A stretch of DNA of 64,000 nucleotides, from the NCBI GenBank assembly GCA_964514215.1, contig CAZEPW010000013.1, positions 5,292 to 69,291 on the forward strand. The letters run 5' to 3'. Both the position numbers and the translations under genes were made by a program. The notes under the pieces were generated by a model. It saw only the letters and a program-made list of their open reading frames with translations, did not search any database and was not told the origin of the DNA. Origin of the DNA: CAYQUC01 sp964514215. GTDB lineage: Bacteria; Pseudomonadota; Gammaproteobacteria; UBA6429; Thiohalophilaceae. This document shows, one piece after another, positions 52,154 through 60,550 of this stretch (the stretch's first letter is position 1; each line of letters opens with the position of its first letter).

Positions 52154-52403
52154 GGATTCCGTTCCTATTCAATTTAGTGTCGTTATTATACTAGAGCATG
52201 TGTTGCCATAAAAATAGTCTAAGCTGTTACAAAGTCGATTTATTTTTGTAGTGATTCTAACTATGTTATTAATAGGGTTTGATTATCTATTTTTAAAATA
52301 ATATCTTAGAACTTTAATTAAAATGGTGTTAGATTCTGAGCAATCTATTGCTAGGTTTACAACGGTAAACGGATTTAGAAAACGTCTTAATAAAGAGGAT
52401 AAA

Positions 52404-53741
52404 ATGAAAAGCAGTGACCAATATCTTGTTTTGAATTCAAAAATAGCCACTATTATTTTATGCGCGGTGTTTATTTTAATTTTCCTTTTTCCATCCTACA
52501 GTCAGGCTGCAATTACCAGTAACGATTCGTTATTTTATAAAAGCGAAGGATTGAGATTGCATCGCTTATCTTTTTTGCCAGCTAAAAAATGGTGCAACAC
52601 AGATCCAAAAGTTGCCTATCATGAAGTTAGTGTTTTTTATGATGTGCCACATCTTGAGCGACTCAAACGAATGGGCTCGAATTATGTGGCTTTTGTGAAA
52701 GATACCGTTATTCCGGCAATTCAGCAATATTGTGGTGTTGCTGTTAATCCAAAAAATATTAACATTATACTGAATATGTACCAGATGTTACCCGATCCAT
52801 CGGTGCCTGGTAGTTATGTTGAAGAGCGTGCGGGATCAATTACTCCTCATTGGGACACTATGATGTTTGTATCGAATCAATCCGGTGTCCTATATTCACG
52901 CTACATCCCTAAGGCGGCCAGCCAGCATTTAAGCCAAAAACAAATTACGGCATTGATGCCAGCTTATATTTTAAAGCAGATAAAAGCCGATATAAAAACT
53001 GATGTAAAAGTTCGTAAGGCTAAAGAGGTTTGGGTTGCTACAAAGTGCCATGGTGCGTTTTGTGATTTACCCGGAGGGATTTATTTAAACGCTATTTACA
53101 ACAATGATATCGCACTGATCAAAAAATTAGATAAGCATATTAATGCTAAAACTGTAACTATGTTACAGCAGTCATCAAATCGAATTCTGGGTGCAAGAGG
53201 CACCGACTTGCTTAAAAAAGCCATGAAACAGATGAATAAAGGCGGTCCTTCAAAGATTCAGAATAAGCTAAAAAATGGCCTGCAAAATAAATCGATGTTA
53301 CGTTATGTCGCTGATTATTACATGTATCATCCGCGTGATTTCAATCCGTTTTCAATGATTTGTAAAGAAAAATTAGTTACCAAAGTGAAAATCTACAAAG
53401 GTGATACTTATGATATTGAAAATTCAGACGGGTTATACATTGGGCAGGGCGGTGGTGAAACCACCAAAACAGCTTATAACATCAAGCCTAATTTTTCTGC
53501 TTTGTGTGATAGAGTCTGTAGCCACATGGGTGGCGATAGGAATGTTGCTCTAAAATATTTGAGATCCAATAGTAAAGTAGTAGCTTCAACATTAAAGGGC
53601 GTTATACAGTTACGTTCGGATGTTAAATATTGTAAGAAACCTGAATTGAAAAAAAATATCGCACAATTTGAGCGTAACCTTATTTCATTAACCAACCAAT
53701 ATTTGGATAGCAAGGCGACATGGATATCGGGTGTAAAGTAA
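52404..53741 (+). CDS. Uncharacterised exported protein, 445 residues
   Basis: Secreted or membrane-anchored protein with a signal near residues 14-35 (IILCAVFILIFLFPSYSQAA). The mature part has about nine Cys (KKWCNTD, QQYCGVA, TKCHGAFCDLPGG, SMICKEK, LCDRVCSH, VKYCKKP), suggesting several disulfides. Blocks such as SITPHWDTMMFVSNQSGVLYS (split) and GGDRNVALKYL are not assignable to a family that I recognise. The start is taken at the ATG preceded by AAAGAGGATAAA; an upstream ATG gives a leader without signal features. Single gene. Confidence 0.65.
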   Translation: MKSSDQYLVLNSKIATIILCAVFILIFLFPSYSQAAITSNDSLFYKSEGLRLHRLSFLPAKKWCNTDPKVAYHEVSVFYDVPHLERLKRMGSNYVAFVKDTVIPAIQQYCGVAVNPKNINIILNMYQMLPDPSVPGSYVEERAGSITPHWDTMMFVSNQSGVLYSRYIPKAASQHLSQKQITALMPAYILKQIKADIKTDVKVRKAKEVWVATKCHGAFCDLPGGIYLNAIYNNDIALIKKLDKHINAKTVTMLQQSSNRILGARGTDLLKKAMKQMNKGGPSKIQNKLKNGLQNKSMLRYVADYYMYHPRDFNPFSMICKEKLVTKVKIYKGDTYDIENSDGLYIGQGGGETTKTAYNIKPNFSALCDRVCSHMGGDRNVALKYLRSNSKVVASTLKGVIQLRSDVKYCKKPELKKNIAQFERNLISLTNQYLDSKATWISGVK

Positions 53742-53787
53742 AAATTGACTGATGAAAATGAATAGAGAGTTATTTACACAATCGTTT

Positions 53788-54036
53788 TTACTTTGATCCT
53801 AGTTTTTGTTCAATTTCCTGAATTTGTTTTTCTAGGGCTTCTAATTTTTCTCGGGTGCGTTGTAATACTGCCGTTTGAGTATCAAATTCTTCACGAGTAA
53901 CTAAATCCATCTTGTTTAATACGCTGTGTAATGTTGCGCGCAGGTTTTCTTTTATGTCTTTATTTAATAATTGAAAATCTTTTGGCAGTGCATCGGTCAC
54001 TTGGCGGGTGATGTCTTCGATAAACGAACTTTTCAT
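53788..54036 (-). CDS. ubiK: Ubiquinone biosynthesis accessory factor UbiK
   Basis: 82-residue protein of the UbiK/YqiC (BMFP) family, which binds membranes and supports aerobic ubiquinone synthesis together with UbiJ. It opens with FIEDITRQVTDALPKDFQLLNKDIKENLRATL, typical of the family, then VTREEFDTQTAVLQRTREKLEALEKQIQEIE, a C-terminal coiled coil. Convergent with the preceding unknown gene. It lies at the far side of the NtrC-controlled region but on the opposite strand. Confidence 0.92.
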   Translation of the reverse strand: MKSSFIEDITRQVTDALPKDFQLLNKDIKENLRATLHSVLNKMDLVTREEFDTQTAVLQRTREKLEALEKQIQEIEQKLGSK

Positions 54037-54146
54037 GAGTTGGCTATTCCTTATTATATATAGCTGAGTTTTAGAATTAGTATACCGTGTTATTTAACGA
54101 TAATAAAAAATAAATGAAATTCAAAGTGTGATGTGTGTGCTATTTC

Positions 54147-54204
54147 CGCACTAGTCTGGTGCGATAAGCTAGCGCCAGCAACGTATTTGCACATAAATAG
54201 TGCA
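54147..54204 (+). promoter_or_regulatory. Two NtrC-type binding sites
   Basis: CGCACTAGTCTGGTGCG (54147-54163) and TGCACATAAATAGTGCA (54188-54204) both fit the 17-base dyad TGCAC-N7-GTGCA of NtrC enhancers. Their centres are 41 bases apart and the nearer site is about 50 bases before the -24 element of the downstream promoter. Confidence 0.75.
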
Positions 54205-54254
54205 ATTATACCTGTTGATAATGCTAAGTGATTGTTTTATGTAATATAATTGCT

Positions 54255-54270
54255 TGGCATAACATATGCA
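54255..54270 (+). promoter_or_regulatory. Sigma-54 (RpoN) promoter of torF-glnK-amtB
   Basis: TGGCATAACATATGCA matches the -24/-12 pattern TGGCAY-N5-TTGCA except for one T. The GG and GC doublets are correctly spaced. It lies 76 bases before the TorF-like porin start. With the two upstream NtrC-type sites it forms a classic nitrogen-starvation promoter. A TATAAT further down may add a sigma-70 start. Confidence 0.75.
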
Positions 54271-54345
54271 CATTAGGTTAGACATAGCCTGATATAATAG
54301 TGCAATATTCGTTTATGTCGAAAATAATAACACAGGAAAATTAAT

Positions 54346-55005
54346 ATGAAAATCAAGACAATTATTGCAACATCTGTTGCGGCAGTATCTTTATTAGCTA
54401 GTAGCACAGCGTTTGCTGGCAGTTTTACTGGTAATGCTGCCATGAGTTCAAACTATATTTGGCGTGGTCAAACACAATCTTCAGATCTTACTGCTGTATC
54501 AGGTGGCATTGATTGGAGTCATCCTAGTGGTGTATACCTTGGTGGTTGGACATCAAGCTTAGGCGGTAATGATTACGAATTGGATTTATACGGTGGTTAT
54601 GGTTTCACTGTTGATAAATTTGATTTAGACGTGGGTTTCATTAATTACCGTTACCCTGTAACCGGTGATGCGCCAAGTAATTTCTCAGAAGCGTACGTTA
54701 ATGCTTCAATGCTTAATTATACTGCTGGTGTTGCGATTACATTAAGCAAAGACGGTACTGAAAAAGATAATGATATCTATCTTTATGGTACTGGTGAGTT
54801 TGAACTCAAGCAAGATCTTAATTTAACGGTTACTGTTGGTAGTTATAACTTTGATGATAGCGCTACCGAGGATTATTTCCATGTTCAAGCGGCATTGAGC
54901 AAAGGTGATTTTACATTTGCAGTTGATAAGAATGACGACACCAGTGGTGCTGGTACAGACGCGATGCGTTTGACCATTAGTTATGCTAAATCAATTGATC
55001 TTTAA
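54346..55005 (+). CDS. TorF family putative porin
   Basis: Outer-membrane beta-barrel of 219 residues with a signal peptide cut at STAFAGSFTG. The family marker NAAMSSNYIWRGQTQS is at the mature N-terminus, followed by repeated amphipathic strands with Gly-Tyr turns (ELDLYGGYGFTV, DVGFINYRYPV). TorF-type porins are often found in front of P-II and ammonium transporter genes, and this one is followed by glnK and amtB. A role in letting a nitrogen compound into the periplasm is plausible but not shown. Confidence 0.88.
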   Translation: MKIKTIIATSVAAVSLLASSTAFAGSFTGNAAMSSNYIWRGQTQSSDLTAVSGGIDWSHPSGVYLGGWTSSLGGNDYELDLYGGYGFTVDKFDLDVGFINYRYPVTGDAPSNFSEAYVNASMLNYTAGVAITLSKDGTEKDNDIYLYGTGEFELKQDLNLTVTVGSYNFDDSATEDYFHVQAALSKGDFTFAVDKNDDTSGAGTDAMRLTISYAKSIDL

Positions 55006-55025
55006 GATTTAAGAAAAGCGCTAAT

Positions 55026-55064
55026 ACTCTCTTTTTCTTATTTTTAATTTAAGAAAAAGAGAGT
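55026..55064 (+). terminator. Long AT-rich hairpin between torF and glnK
   Basis: A perfect stem of about 15 bp (ACTCTCTTTTTCTT / AAGAAAAAGAGAGT) with a T-rich loop lies 21 bases after the porin stop. No T-run follows directly, so it is more likely a partial attenuator or 3'-end stabiliser that sets porin above glnK-amtB levels. Confidence 0.6.
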
Positions 55065-55130
55065 CAATAATAATAAATATAATTTCCAGTTCGTGTTCGT
55101 ATTATAAAAAAAACAGAAGGAGATCTTTAC

Positions 55131-55469
55131 ATGAAATTAGTAATGGCAATTATAAAGCCATTCAAACTTGACGATGTGCGTGAAGCCTTATCCGATATTG
55201 GAGTTCAAGGTATTACAGTAACAGAAGTTAAAGGGTTTGGACGGCAAAAAGGGCATACCGAATTATACCGTGGTGCTGAATACGTCGTGGATTTTTTACC
55301 TAAAGTAAAAGTAGAAGCAGTTGTAGATGACAGCTTATTAGATCAAGTTATAGAAGCCATATCCAAAGCAGCTAACACTGGCAAAATTGGTGATGGGAAA
55401 ATATTTGTTTATAACGTTGAGCAAGCTATTCGGATCCGTACCGGTGAGTCTGGAACAGAAGCGTTATAA
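55131..55469 (+). CDS. glnK: Nitrogen regulatory protein P-II (GlnK)
   Basis: 112-residue trimeric P-II signal protein that senses ATP/ADP and 2-oxoglutarate and blocks AmtB when nitrogen is plentiful. The T-loop holds the uridylylation Tyr51 in HTELYRGAEYVVDFLPKVK. GKIGDGKIFV and the end TGESGTEAL are standard. AGAAGGAGA ribosome site. Its location before amtB marks it as GlnK rather than GlnB. Confidence 0.96.
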   Translation: MKLVMAIIKPFKLDDVREALSDIGVQGITVTEVKGFGRQKGHTELYRGAEYVVDFLPKVKVEAVVDDSLLDQVIEAISKAANTGKIGDGKIFVYNVEQAIRIRTGESGTEAL

Positions 55470-55516
55470 CAATAACAATTTCTAGCTTAGGCTGTTATTT
55501 TGTAGGAGAGTAAAAA

Positions 55517-56836
55517 ATGATTAACAAGATTTTAAATTCACGTTTAGTGCTAGGGCTGATGTTGGCATGTTTGCCGGCAATTGCCTTTGCTGAAGGTAAG
55601 CTTGATTCGGGCGACACTGCCTGGATGTTAACTGCAACTGCTTTGGTATTGTTTATGACAATTCCGGGTTTAGCATTATTTTATGCCGGAATGGTTCGCA
55701 GCAAAAACGTATTATCGGTATTAATGCAATGCTTTGCGATAACCGGGTTAATGACTATTTTATGGTATTTCTTTGCTTATAGTATGGCTTTTGATACCAC
55801 GGGCATGGTTAAAGGTGAAACCAACATCCATTCATTTGTTGGTGGCATGAAAATGATGTTTCTTGATGGTTTAACAAAAGAAAGTTTAATTGGTGGTATT
55901 CCAGAATCTGTTTGGATTACATTTCAAATGACATTCGCCATTATAACACCAGCATTGATGGTTGGTGCTTTCGCTGAACGCATGAAATTTAGCGCATTGT
56001 TAATATTCTCTGCAGCTTGGTTAATTTTAGTGTATGCACCAATCTGTCATATGGCATGGAGTGGTGATGGCGCATTATTCTGGGACTGGGGTGTAATCGA
56101 TTTTGCCGGTGGAACGGTAGTGCATATTAATGCTGGTATTGCAGGTCTTGTTGCCGCAATTATGATTGGCAAACGTAAAGGTTTCCCAACAACAGCAATG
56201 CCGCCACATAACCTGGGTTATACTTTAATTGGTGCTTCAATGTTATGGGTTGGTTGGTTTGGTTTTAATGCTGGTAGTGCAGCCGCAGCTAATGGCGATG
56301 CGGGTATGGCCATGTTGGTAACACAAATCGCAACAGGCGCAGCAGCATTAGCGTGGATGTTTATCGAATGGTTCACCCACGGTAAACCCAGTGTACTTGG
56401 AATTGCTTCTGGTGCGGTCGCTGGTTTAGTCGCGATTACGCCGGCTTCGGGTTCAGTAGCACCATTTGGCGCATTAATCATTGGTATCGCATCCGGTGTT
56501 GGTTGTTTCTTCGCAGCAACAACGTTAAAACGTAAACTAGGATATGATGATTCATTAGATGTTTTTGGTGTTCATGCCGTTGGTGGTATTATTGGTGCTT
56601 TGTTAACGGGTATTTTCTCAGCCGAAAGCATGGGTGGTTTTACTGCAGGAATTACACCAGGCGCGCAATTATTCATACAATTTAAAGCCGTTGCTTTCAC
56701 TGTTATTTATTGCGGTATCATTAGCTTTATATTATTTAAAGTGATTGATATTGTGATTGGATTACGTGTCAGCGAAGAAGATGAAACCGAAGGTTTGGAT
56801 TTAACGCAACATGACGAACGTGGTTATATCTTGTAA
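55517..56836 (+). CDS. amtB: Ammonium transporter AmtB
   Basis: Trimeric ammonium channel of 439 residues with a cleaved signal peptide (AIAFAEGKLDSG) and eleven helices. Conserved marks: DTAWMLTATALVLFMTIPGLALFYAGMVR in parts, the twin pore histidines in MPPHNLGYTLIGAS and DVFGVHAVGGIIGALLTG, and the C-terminal GlnK-binding tail GLRVSEEDETEGLD. Tightly linked to glnK in the nitrogen-controlled unit, with a strong terminator behind it. Confidence 0.97.
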   Translation: MINKILNSRLVLGLMLACLPAIAFAEGKLDSGDTAWMLTATALVLFMTIPGLALFYAGMVRSKNVLSVLMQCFAITGLMTILWYFFAYSMAFDTTGMVKGETNIHSFVGGMKMMFLDGLTKESLIGGIPESVWITFQMTFAIITPALMVGAFAERMKFSALLIFSAAWLILVYAPICHMAWSGDGALFWDWGVIDFAGGTVVHINAGIAGLVAAIMIGKRKGFPTTAMPPHNLGYTLIGASMLWVGWFGFNAGSAAAANGDAGMAMLVTQIATGAAALAWMFIEWFTHGKPSVLGIASGAVAGLVAITPASGSVAPFGALIIGIASGVGCFFAATTLKRKLGYDDSLDVFGVHAVGGIIGALLTGIFSAESMGGFTAGITPGAQLFIQFKAVAFTVIYCGIISFILFKVIDIVIGLRVSEEDETEGLDLTQHDERGYIL

Positions 56837-56861
56837 ATTTAGTTTTTTAATTTACTGTAAT

Positions 56862-56895
56862 AAAAAAGAGCATCAAGTTTTGATGCTCTTTTTTT
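56862..56895 (+). terminator. Rho-independent terminator of the nitrogen operon
   Basis: A 12-bp stem (AAAGAGCATCAA / TTGATGCTCTTT) with a 3-base loop and a T-run lies 26 bases after amtB. Confidence 0.93.
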
Positions 56896-56980
56896 GTTTG
56901 GGCATCTTAATAAAGTTAGAGACTGTTTTTTAAATCCTACATTATAAAATAATGATCATTCCTATCGATGAATATTAGCA

Positions 56981-57136
56981 GTTAGATTCCCGCTAAAGTC
57001 ACGCGGAAATGACAGTGTTGTGTAATATCAGTAGTCTGTTTAATTATTCGATTTTTCTCTGATTACTGTGTCGCATTTCCTATTTTCAAAAATAACCGTC
57101 ATTCCCGCGTGACTTTAGCGGGAATCTAGAGGTTAA
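56981..57136. repeat. Inverted pair of TCATTCCCGC-type palindromic repeats
   Basis: The left unit GATTCCCGCTAAAGTCACGC reappears as its near-exact reverse complement on the right (GCGTGACTTTAGCGGGAATC), with about 80 bases between them. Each unit is also a hairpin on its own. The same core, more degraded, occurs twice near 17.7 kb. It fills most of the 350-base gap between amtB and the dehydrogenase gene; no gene is seen there. Confidence 0.75.
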
Positions 57137-57189
57137 CCGTTAGCTGCTCGTTAAATACTAGCGCTATCTTACCTAGCGGGCTCACAATA

Positions 57190-58086
57190 TTAATTTTGCA
57201 ATAATTGTTGTTTGCTGCGAAACAAAGCCGATATATCTTCTTCACCATAACCTTGATCGATTAATCGTTGATAATGTATTAAAGTCATTTCTACAATGGG
57301 TAATCTGTTTTCGCCCATTTCTTCAATTATTTTATTACACAACATTAAATCTTTATGGTGTAATTTAATTTTAAAACCGGGTTGATAGTCGCCTTGCAAC
57401 ATGCTTTTGCCGCGGTGTTCCAAAAACCAATTACCCGCAGCACCACCTACTAATACATCCACTAATTTGTTGGCATCTAATCCTATTGTTTTGGCCAAGG
57501 CTAGTGATTCTGTTACGGCTTGATTAATACCTGCAGCCATAATTTGATTAACCGCTTTAGTTTTTTGGCCACTACCAGAGTCACCCATGTAGGTGACGGA
57601 TTTTGTAAAGCAATTCAAAATATTATTAATAGAATTTAATATATCCTCATCACCACCGGCCATCATCACCAGTTGCCCGGTTTTTGCACCTTCACTGCCA
57701 CCAGACACTGGGGCATCTAGAAAATGGCATGCTTTTTCAGCTAACAACTGCTTACAGCTTGCTACAGTATCTATGCCGATAGTTGAGGTATCGACAATGA
57801 TAGTCCCCGGCTTTAAATCAGCAACGAGTGATTTAATGACTTCCAAAATATCATTATCGGCAGAGACACTAGTAATAATGACATCACATTGGATTGCCAA
57901 TTCATTGAGTGTTTTGCAAAACGGAATATTGGTACTTTTTTGAAATTGCTCGGCTTTTAATATCGTGCGATTATAAACAGTGTCGAGTTGATGTTTGGCG
58001 TGTAGGTTTTGGGCAATGCCACACCCCATTGCGCCTAATCCTAATACGCCGGTTATTTTGTTAGTTTTTACTATTTTCTGATTCAT
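57190..58086 (-). CDS. NAD(P)-dependent beta-hydroxyacid dehydrogenase (HIBADH family)
   Basis: 298-residue enzyme of the 3-hydroxyisobutyrate / tartronate semialdehyde reductase family. The Rossmann motif is GVLGLGAMGCGIAQNL. The substrate block is DAPVSGGSEGAKTGQL and the catalytic Lys region is GSGQKTKAVNQIMAAG. C-terminal LHHKDLMLC is also standard. Which hydroxyacid it uses cannot be told; no valine or glyoxylate pathway genes are nearby. It is followed on the same strand upstream by the DUF4124 gene, 27 bases away. Confidence 0.9.
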   Translation of the reverse strand: MNQKIVKTNKITGVLGLGAMGCGIAQNLHAKHQLDTVYNRTILKAEQFQKSTNIPFCKTLNELAIQCDVIITSVSADNDILEVIKSLVADLKPGTIIVDTSTIGIDTVASCKQLLAEKACHFLDAPVSGGSEGAKTGQLVMMAGGDEDILNSINNILNCFTKSVTYMGDSGSGQKTKAVNQIMAAGINQAVTESLALAKTIGLDANKLVDVLVGGAAGNWFLEHRGKSMLQGDYQPGFKIKLHHKDLMLCNKIIEEMGENRLPIVEMTLIHYQRLIDQGYGEEDISALFRSKQQLLQN

Positions 58087-58113
58087 AGTGGCCAGTATAA
58101 ATAAATGTTTTCA

Positions 58114-58605
58114 TTATTTACACCATTTTTCAGCTTGTTGTTTCATTAACGTTATTTCTTTTAAACGTTGCTCATCGCTTAAAAATATTTTTTCACCAAC
58201 TTCGTTTCGAGAATAAATTCTCGAAGATTTTTGATAGCGAACGAGTTTGTCTTTAGAGACTTTACAATTGTATTGTCGAACTTTAGCTTGTTCTCTTTTT
58301 TCAGATTGTTGCTGTTTTTTAATGCGCCGTTGTGCCTTAAATGAATCTAATAATTTTTTTTGCTTTAAGGCACGCTCTTTATTAGTGTAACTGACATTAG
58401 CGGTGTTATTTTTAGGAACTTTATAGAGTGTTGCCGAATTATGTTGCTGATTGGGTTTATCACCAAAATGAACCGTTCCATCAGAATCGGTCCATTTATA
58501 AATATCAGCAGAATAACCCGTGCTTGAAATGAGTAATGTGATAAATAATAATAGTAAATAATGTGTTGACTTATAAATTAACAATTTTGTTCCTTTATAG
58601 TTCAA
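58114..58605 (-). CDS. DUF4124 domain exported protein
   Basis: 163-residue protein with a signal peptide (LLLLFITLLISSTGYSA) followed at once by the DUF4124 motif DIYKWTDSDGTVHFGDKP. The rest is a very basic, Gln/Lys-rich helical region (residues about 75-120, KERALKQKKLLDSF, RRIKKQQQSEKREQ) and a Cys pair (YNCKVS, KWCK). DUF4124 proteins are periplasmic and have no known activity. The order on the minus strand is fetA, fetB, DUF4124, dehydrogenase, with short gaps. Confidence 0.88.
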   Translation of the reverse strand: MNYKGTKLLIYKSTHYLLLLFITLLISSTGYSADIYKWTDSDGTVHFGDKPNQQHNSATLYKVPKNNTANVSYTNKERALKQKKLLDSFKAQRRIKKQQQSEKREQAKVRQYNCKVSKDKLVRYQKSSRIYSRNEVGEKIFLSDEQRLKEITLMKQQAEKWCK

Positions 58606-58611
58606 TCATCC

Positions 58612-59403
58612 CTAATTTCGTTGTAAGCGATCCAAGCGTAGTCGCCATCTGTCGTCAAAAAGATATCGTGCGCCAATGTACACGCCAATGATTGAAGCCA
58701 GCCCGGAGCCACCTGCAATCATAAACATAATCAATATTTGGTATTTAACCGCATCCATCGGGTCAGCGCCAGCTAAAATTTGCCCAGTCATCATACCCGG
58801 TAGACTGACAATACCCGCTGCTGCCATGGCATTGATTATTGGCAGCATCCCAACCCGAACACTATCATGGATAATATCATTTATAGCATCTTTCCAGCTT
58901 GCGCCTAGGATTAATTGCGCTTCAATTTGTTTTTGTTTGTCTAATGCTGATTGGGTTAGTCTATCTAGTGCTAGGGCCAAAGACGTCATGGAATTACCCA
59001 ACATCATGCCAATCAGTGGAATCGAGAATTGCGGGTCGTACCAAGGTTTTTCATCAATAATGACAAATAGCACAAAAAAACTAATTGAAAAGGATGAAAC
59101 GAATAAGGTAATAAATCCGAGTCCATAACCCCAGAAACCAGTGAAACGAGATTTTTGCCTTGCTATTACTTCATAGGTCGCAATTGAGAGCATGATAGTG
59201 GTTAATAATAATATCCACTCGAGTTCTACGCGCTCAAATAATGTTTTTAATATAAAACCAATAAACAATAATTGCACGACTGTGCGCACTGCTGAAATAA
59301 ATATTCGTTTATGCAGATTCAGGCGTAACATCCAGGATAAACCAGCGAGTAAGACAATAAACAAACTCGCTAGCGTTAAATCCAGTGTGGTTAATTGGTG
59401 CAT
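58612..59403 (-). CDS. fetB: FetB-type ABC exporter permease (UPF0014)
   Basis: 263-residue inner-membrane permease with about seven helices. Family marks: AVRTVVQLLFIGFIL, SLALALDRLTQSALDKQKQIEAQL (split), LGASWKDAINDIIHDSVRVGMLPIINAMAAAGIVSLPGMMTGQILAGADPM in consecutive parts. In E. coli FetAB exports iron and protects against peroxide stress. It overlaps the end of the ATPase gene by 13 bases, so the pair is coupled. Confidence 0.93.
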   Translation of the reverse strand: MHQLTTLDLTLASLFIVLLAGLSWMLRLNLHKRIFISAVRTVVQLLFIGFILKTLFERVELEWILLLTTIMLSIATYEVIARQKSRFTGFWGYGLGFITLFVSSFSISFFVLFVIIDEKPWYDPQFSIPLIGMMLGNSMTSLALALDRLTQSALDKQKQIEAQLILGASWKDAINDIIHDSVRVGMLPIINAMAAAGIVSLPGMMTGQILAGADPMDAVKYQILIMFMIAGGSGLASIIGVYIGARYLFDDRWRLRLDRLQRN

Positions 59404-60002
59404 GTTTCATCCTTAATAAGTTGGCCGTCCTCAATAAGGTAACAGTTTTTTGTTAATCGGCGCAATTGTTCAACATCGTGGCTAACCCAAATAACAGGGA
59501 CATTATTTTGTTGCTGATAGAGCTGTATTAATTCTTCAACGCGGTAGCGATTACTTTCGTCTAGGTTTGCTGTTGGCTCATCAAGTAGCAAAACTTGTGG
59601 TTTGTTTGCCAATAAACGGATAAGCGCCAAACGCTGTAATTCACCGGTAGAGCAACGTGCTATATCCGCGTGATACATGCTGTAGTCCATTCCTAAGGCA
59701 ACAAAGTCATCGTCATCGTCACTTTCAAAATGATCAGAAACTTTATTAAGCCACCAGTAACTATTGGTTGTTAACAGACCGACTTTTTTTCGCCACTCAT
59801 TAGGTTTCATTTCGGTTGAAAAAATACCATCTAAAGATAGTGTTCCTTCGTGGGGTGTTAGGTCTGCAAGTGCGTGCAGTAAGATAGATTTTCCTGTTCC
59901 CGAGTCACCCGATATTCCGATAGTGTTTGTTGCTGCAATCTCAATATTAATATCGCTAATATGATAAATGCTTAGATCATTAACTGTTAATGTATTTTGC
60001 AT
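59391..60002 (-). CDS. fetA: FetA-type ABC exporter ATPase
   Basis: 203-residue ATPase for the FetB permease. Walker A is GDSGTGKS, the signature is CSTGELQRLALIRLLA (STGE in place of the usual SGGE), Walker B is VLLLDEPTANLD, and the switch His is in VIWVSHDVEQLRRL. An acidic insert (ESDDDDDFVALG) lies before the signature. First gene of the minus-strand run. No Fur box is evident upstream. Confidence 0.92.
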   Translation of the reverse strand: MQNTLTVNDLSIYHISDINIEIAATNTIGISGDSGTGKSILLHALADLTPHEGTLSLDGIFSTEMKPNEWRKKVGLLTTNSYWWLNKVSDHFESDDDDDFVALGMDYSMYHADIARCSTGELQRLALIRLLANKPQVLLLDEPTANLDESNRYRVEELIQLYQQQNNVPVIWVSHDVEQLRRLTKNCYLIEDGQLIKDETCTN

Positions 60003-60550
60003 AGCTGTTGTGTTGGTATATTGTTATTTTATGTTGATTCTTAATTTCACACGTTTATATTTATATTATGAATGTCAGGTCTGTTGCTTGTTTAGCTCAT
60101 TAATTTTTCATTATACAAATTAAAAAGCCATCTTGACTCTGTCTAACGTTATTTGTGTTAACGATAACCGTCCTTTGTTGAATATGATGAGGATGATTAA
60201 TCGCATGGTGATGGCCATCAAGGTAGTGAACCCTTTCCGGTGATATCCACACTGACGCAAAAGAAATGGTAACACTTCGTGCCTGTTAGCAAACCTTGAA
60301 ATAAATTTATTGTGACGACACACACACTAAACTACCCTAGTTTGATCCTGAAGGAGTAGCTTAAAAATAATTTTATTTTATTATTCAATATCTTAGCCGT
60401 AATTCTACTTCTGCGGAGCGTGGCAAAGCAAGTATTAAAAATTAAATTAAATATAAATATAGCCTACGTTTTTAGAATATAGCTGAAGATAACTGTAATT
60501 TTACATAAATCGAAATTTTATGCGGTGCCTGTTAAATTGCTGAAACAGAA
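60003..60550. other. 548-base intergenic stretch, no supported gene
   Basis: Lies between fetA and rstB. A 67-codon minus-strand frame (60120-60323, containing FANRHEVLPFLLRQCGYHRKGF) has an odd composition and no ribosome site; it could be a transposase tail remnant but I cannot support that. Base composition here is a little more GC-rich than in the flanks. No hairpin or promoter stands out. Confidence 0.5.

Noticed and set aside
60120..60323. 67-codon minus-strand ORF between fetA and rstB, possibly a transposase tail
   Set aside because: No ribosome site, no recognised motif and no inverted repeats around it; I could not support an insertion-sequence origin.
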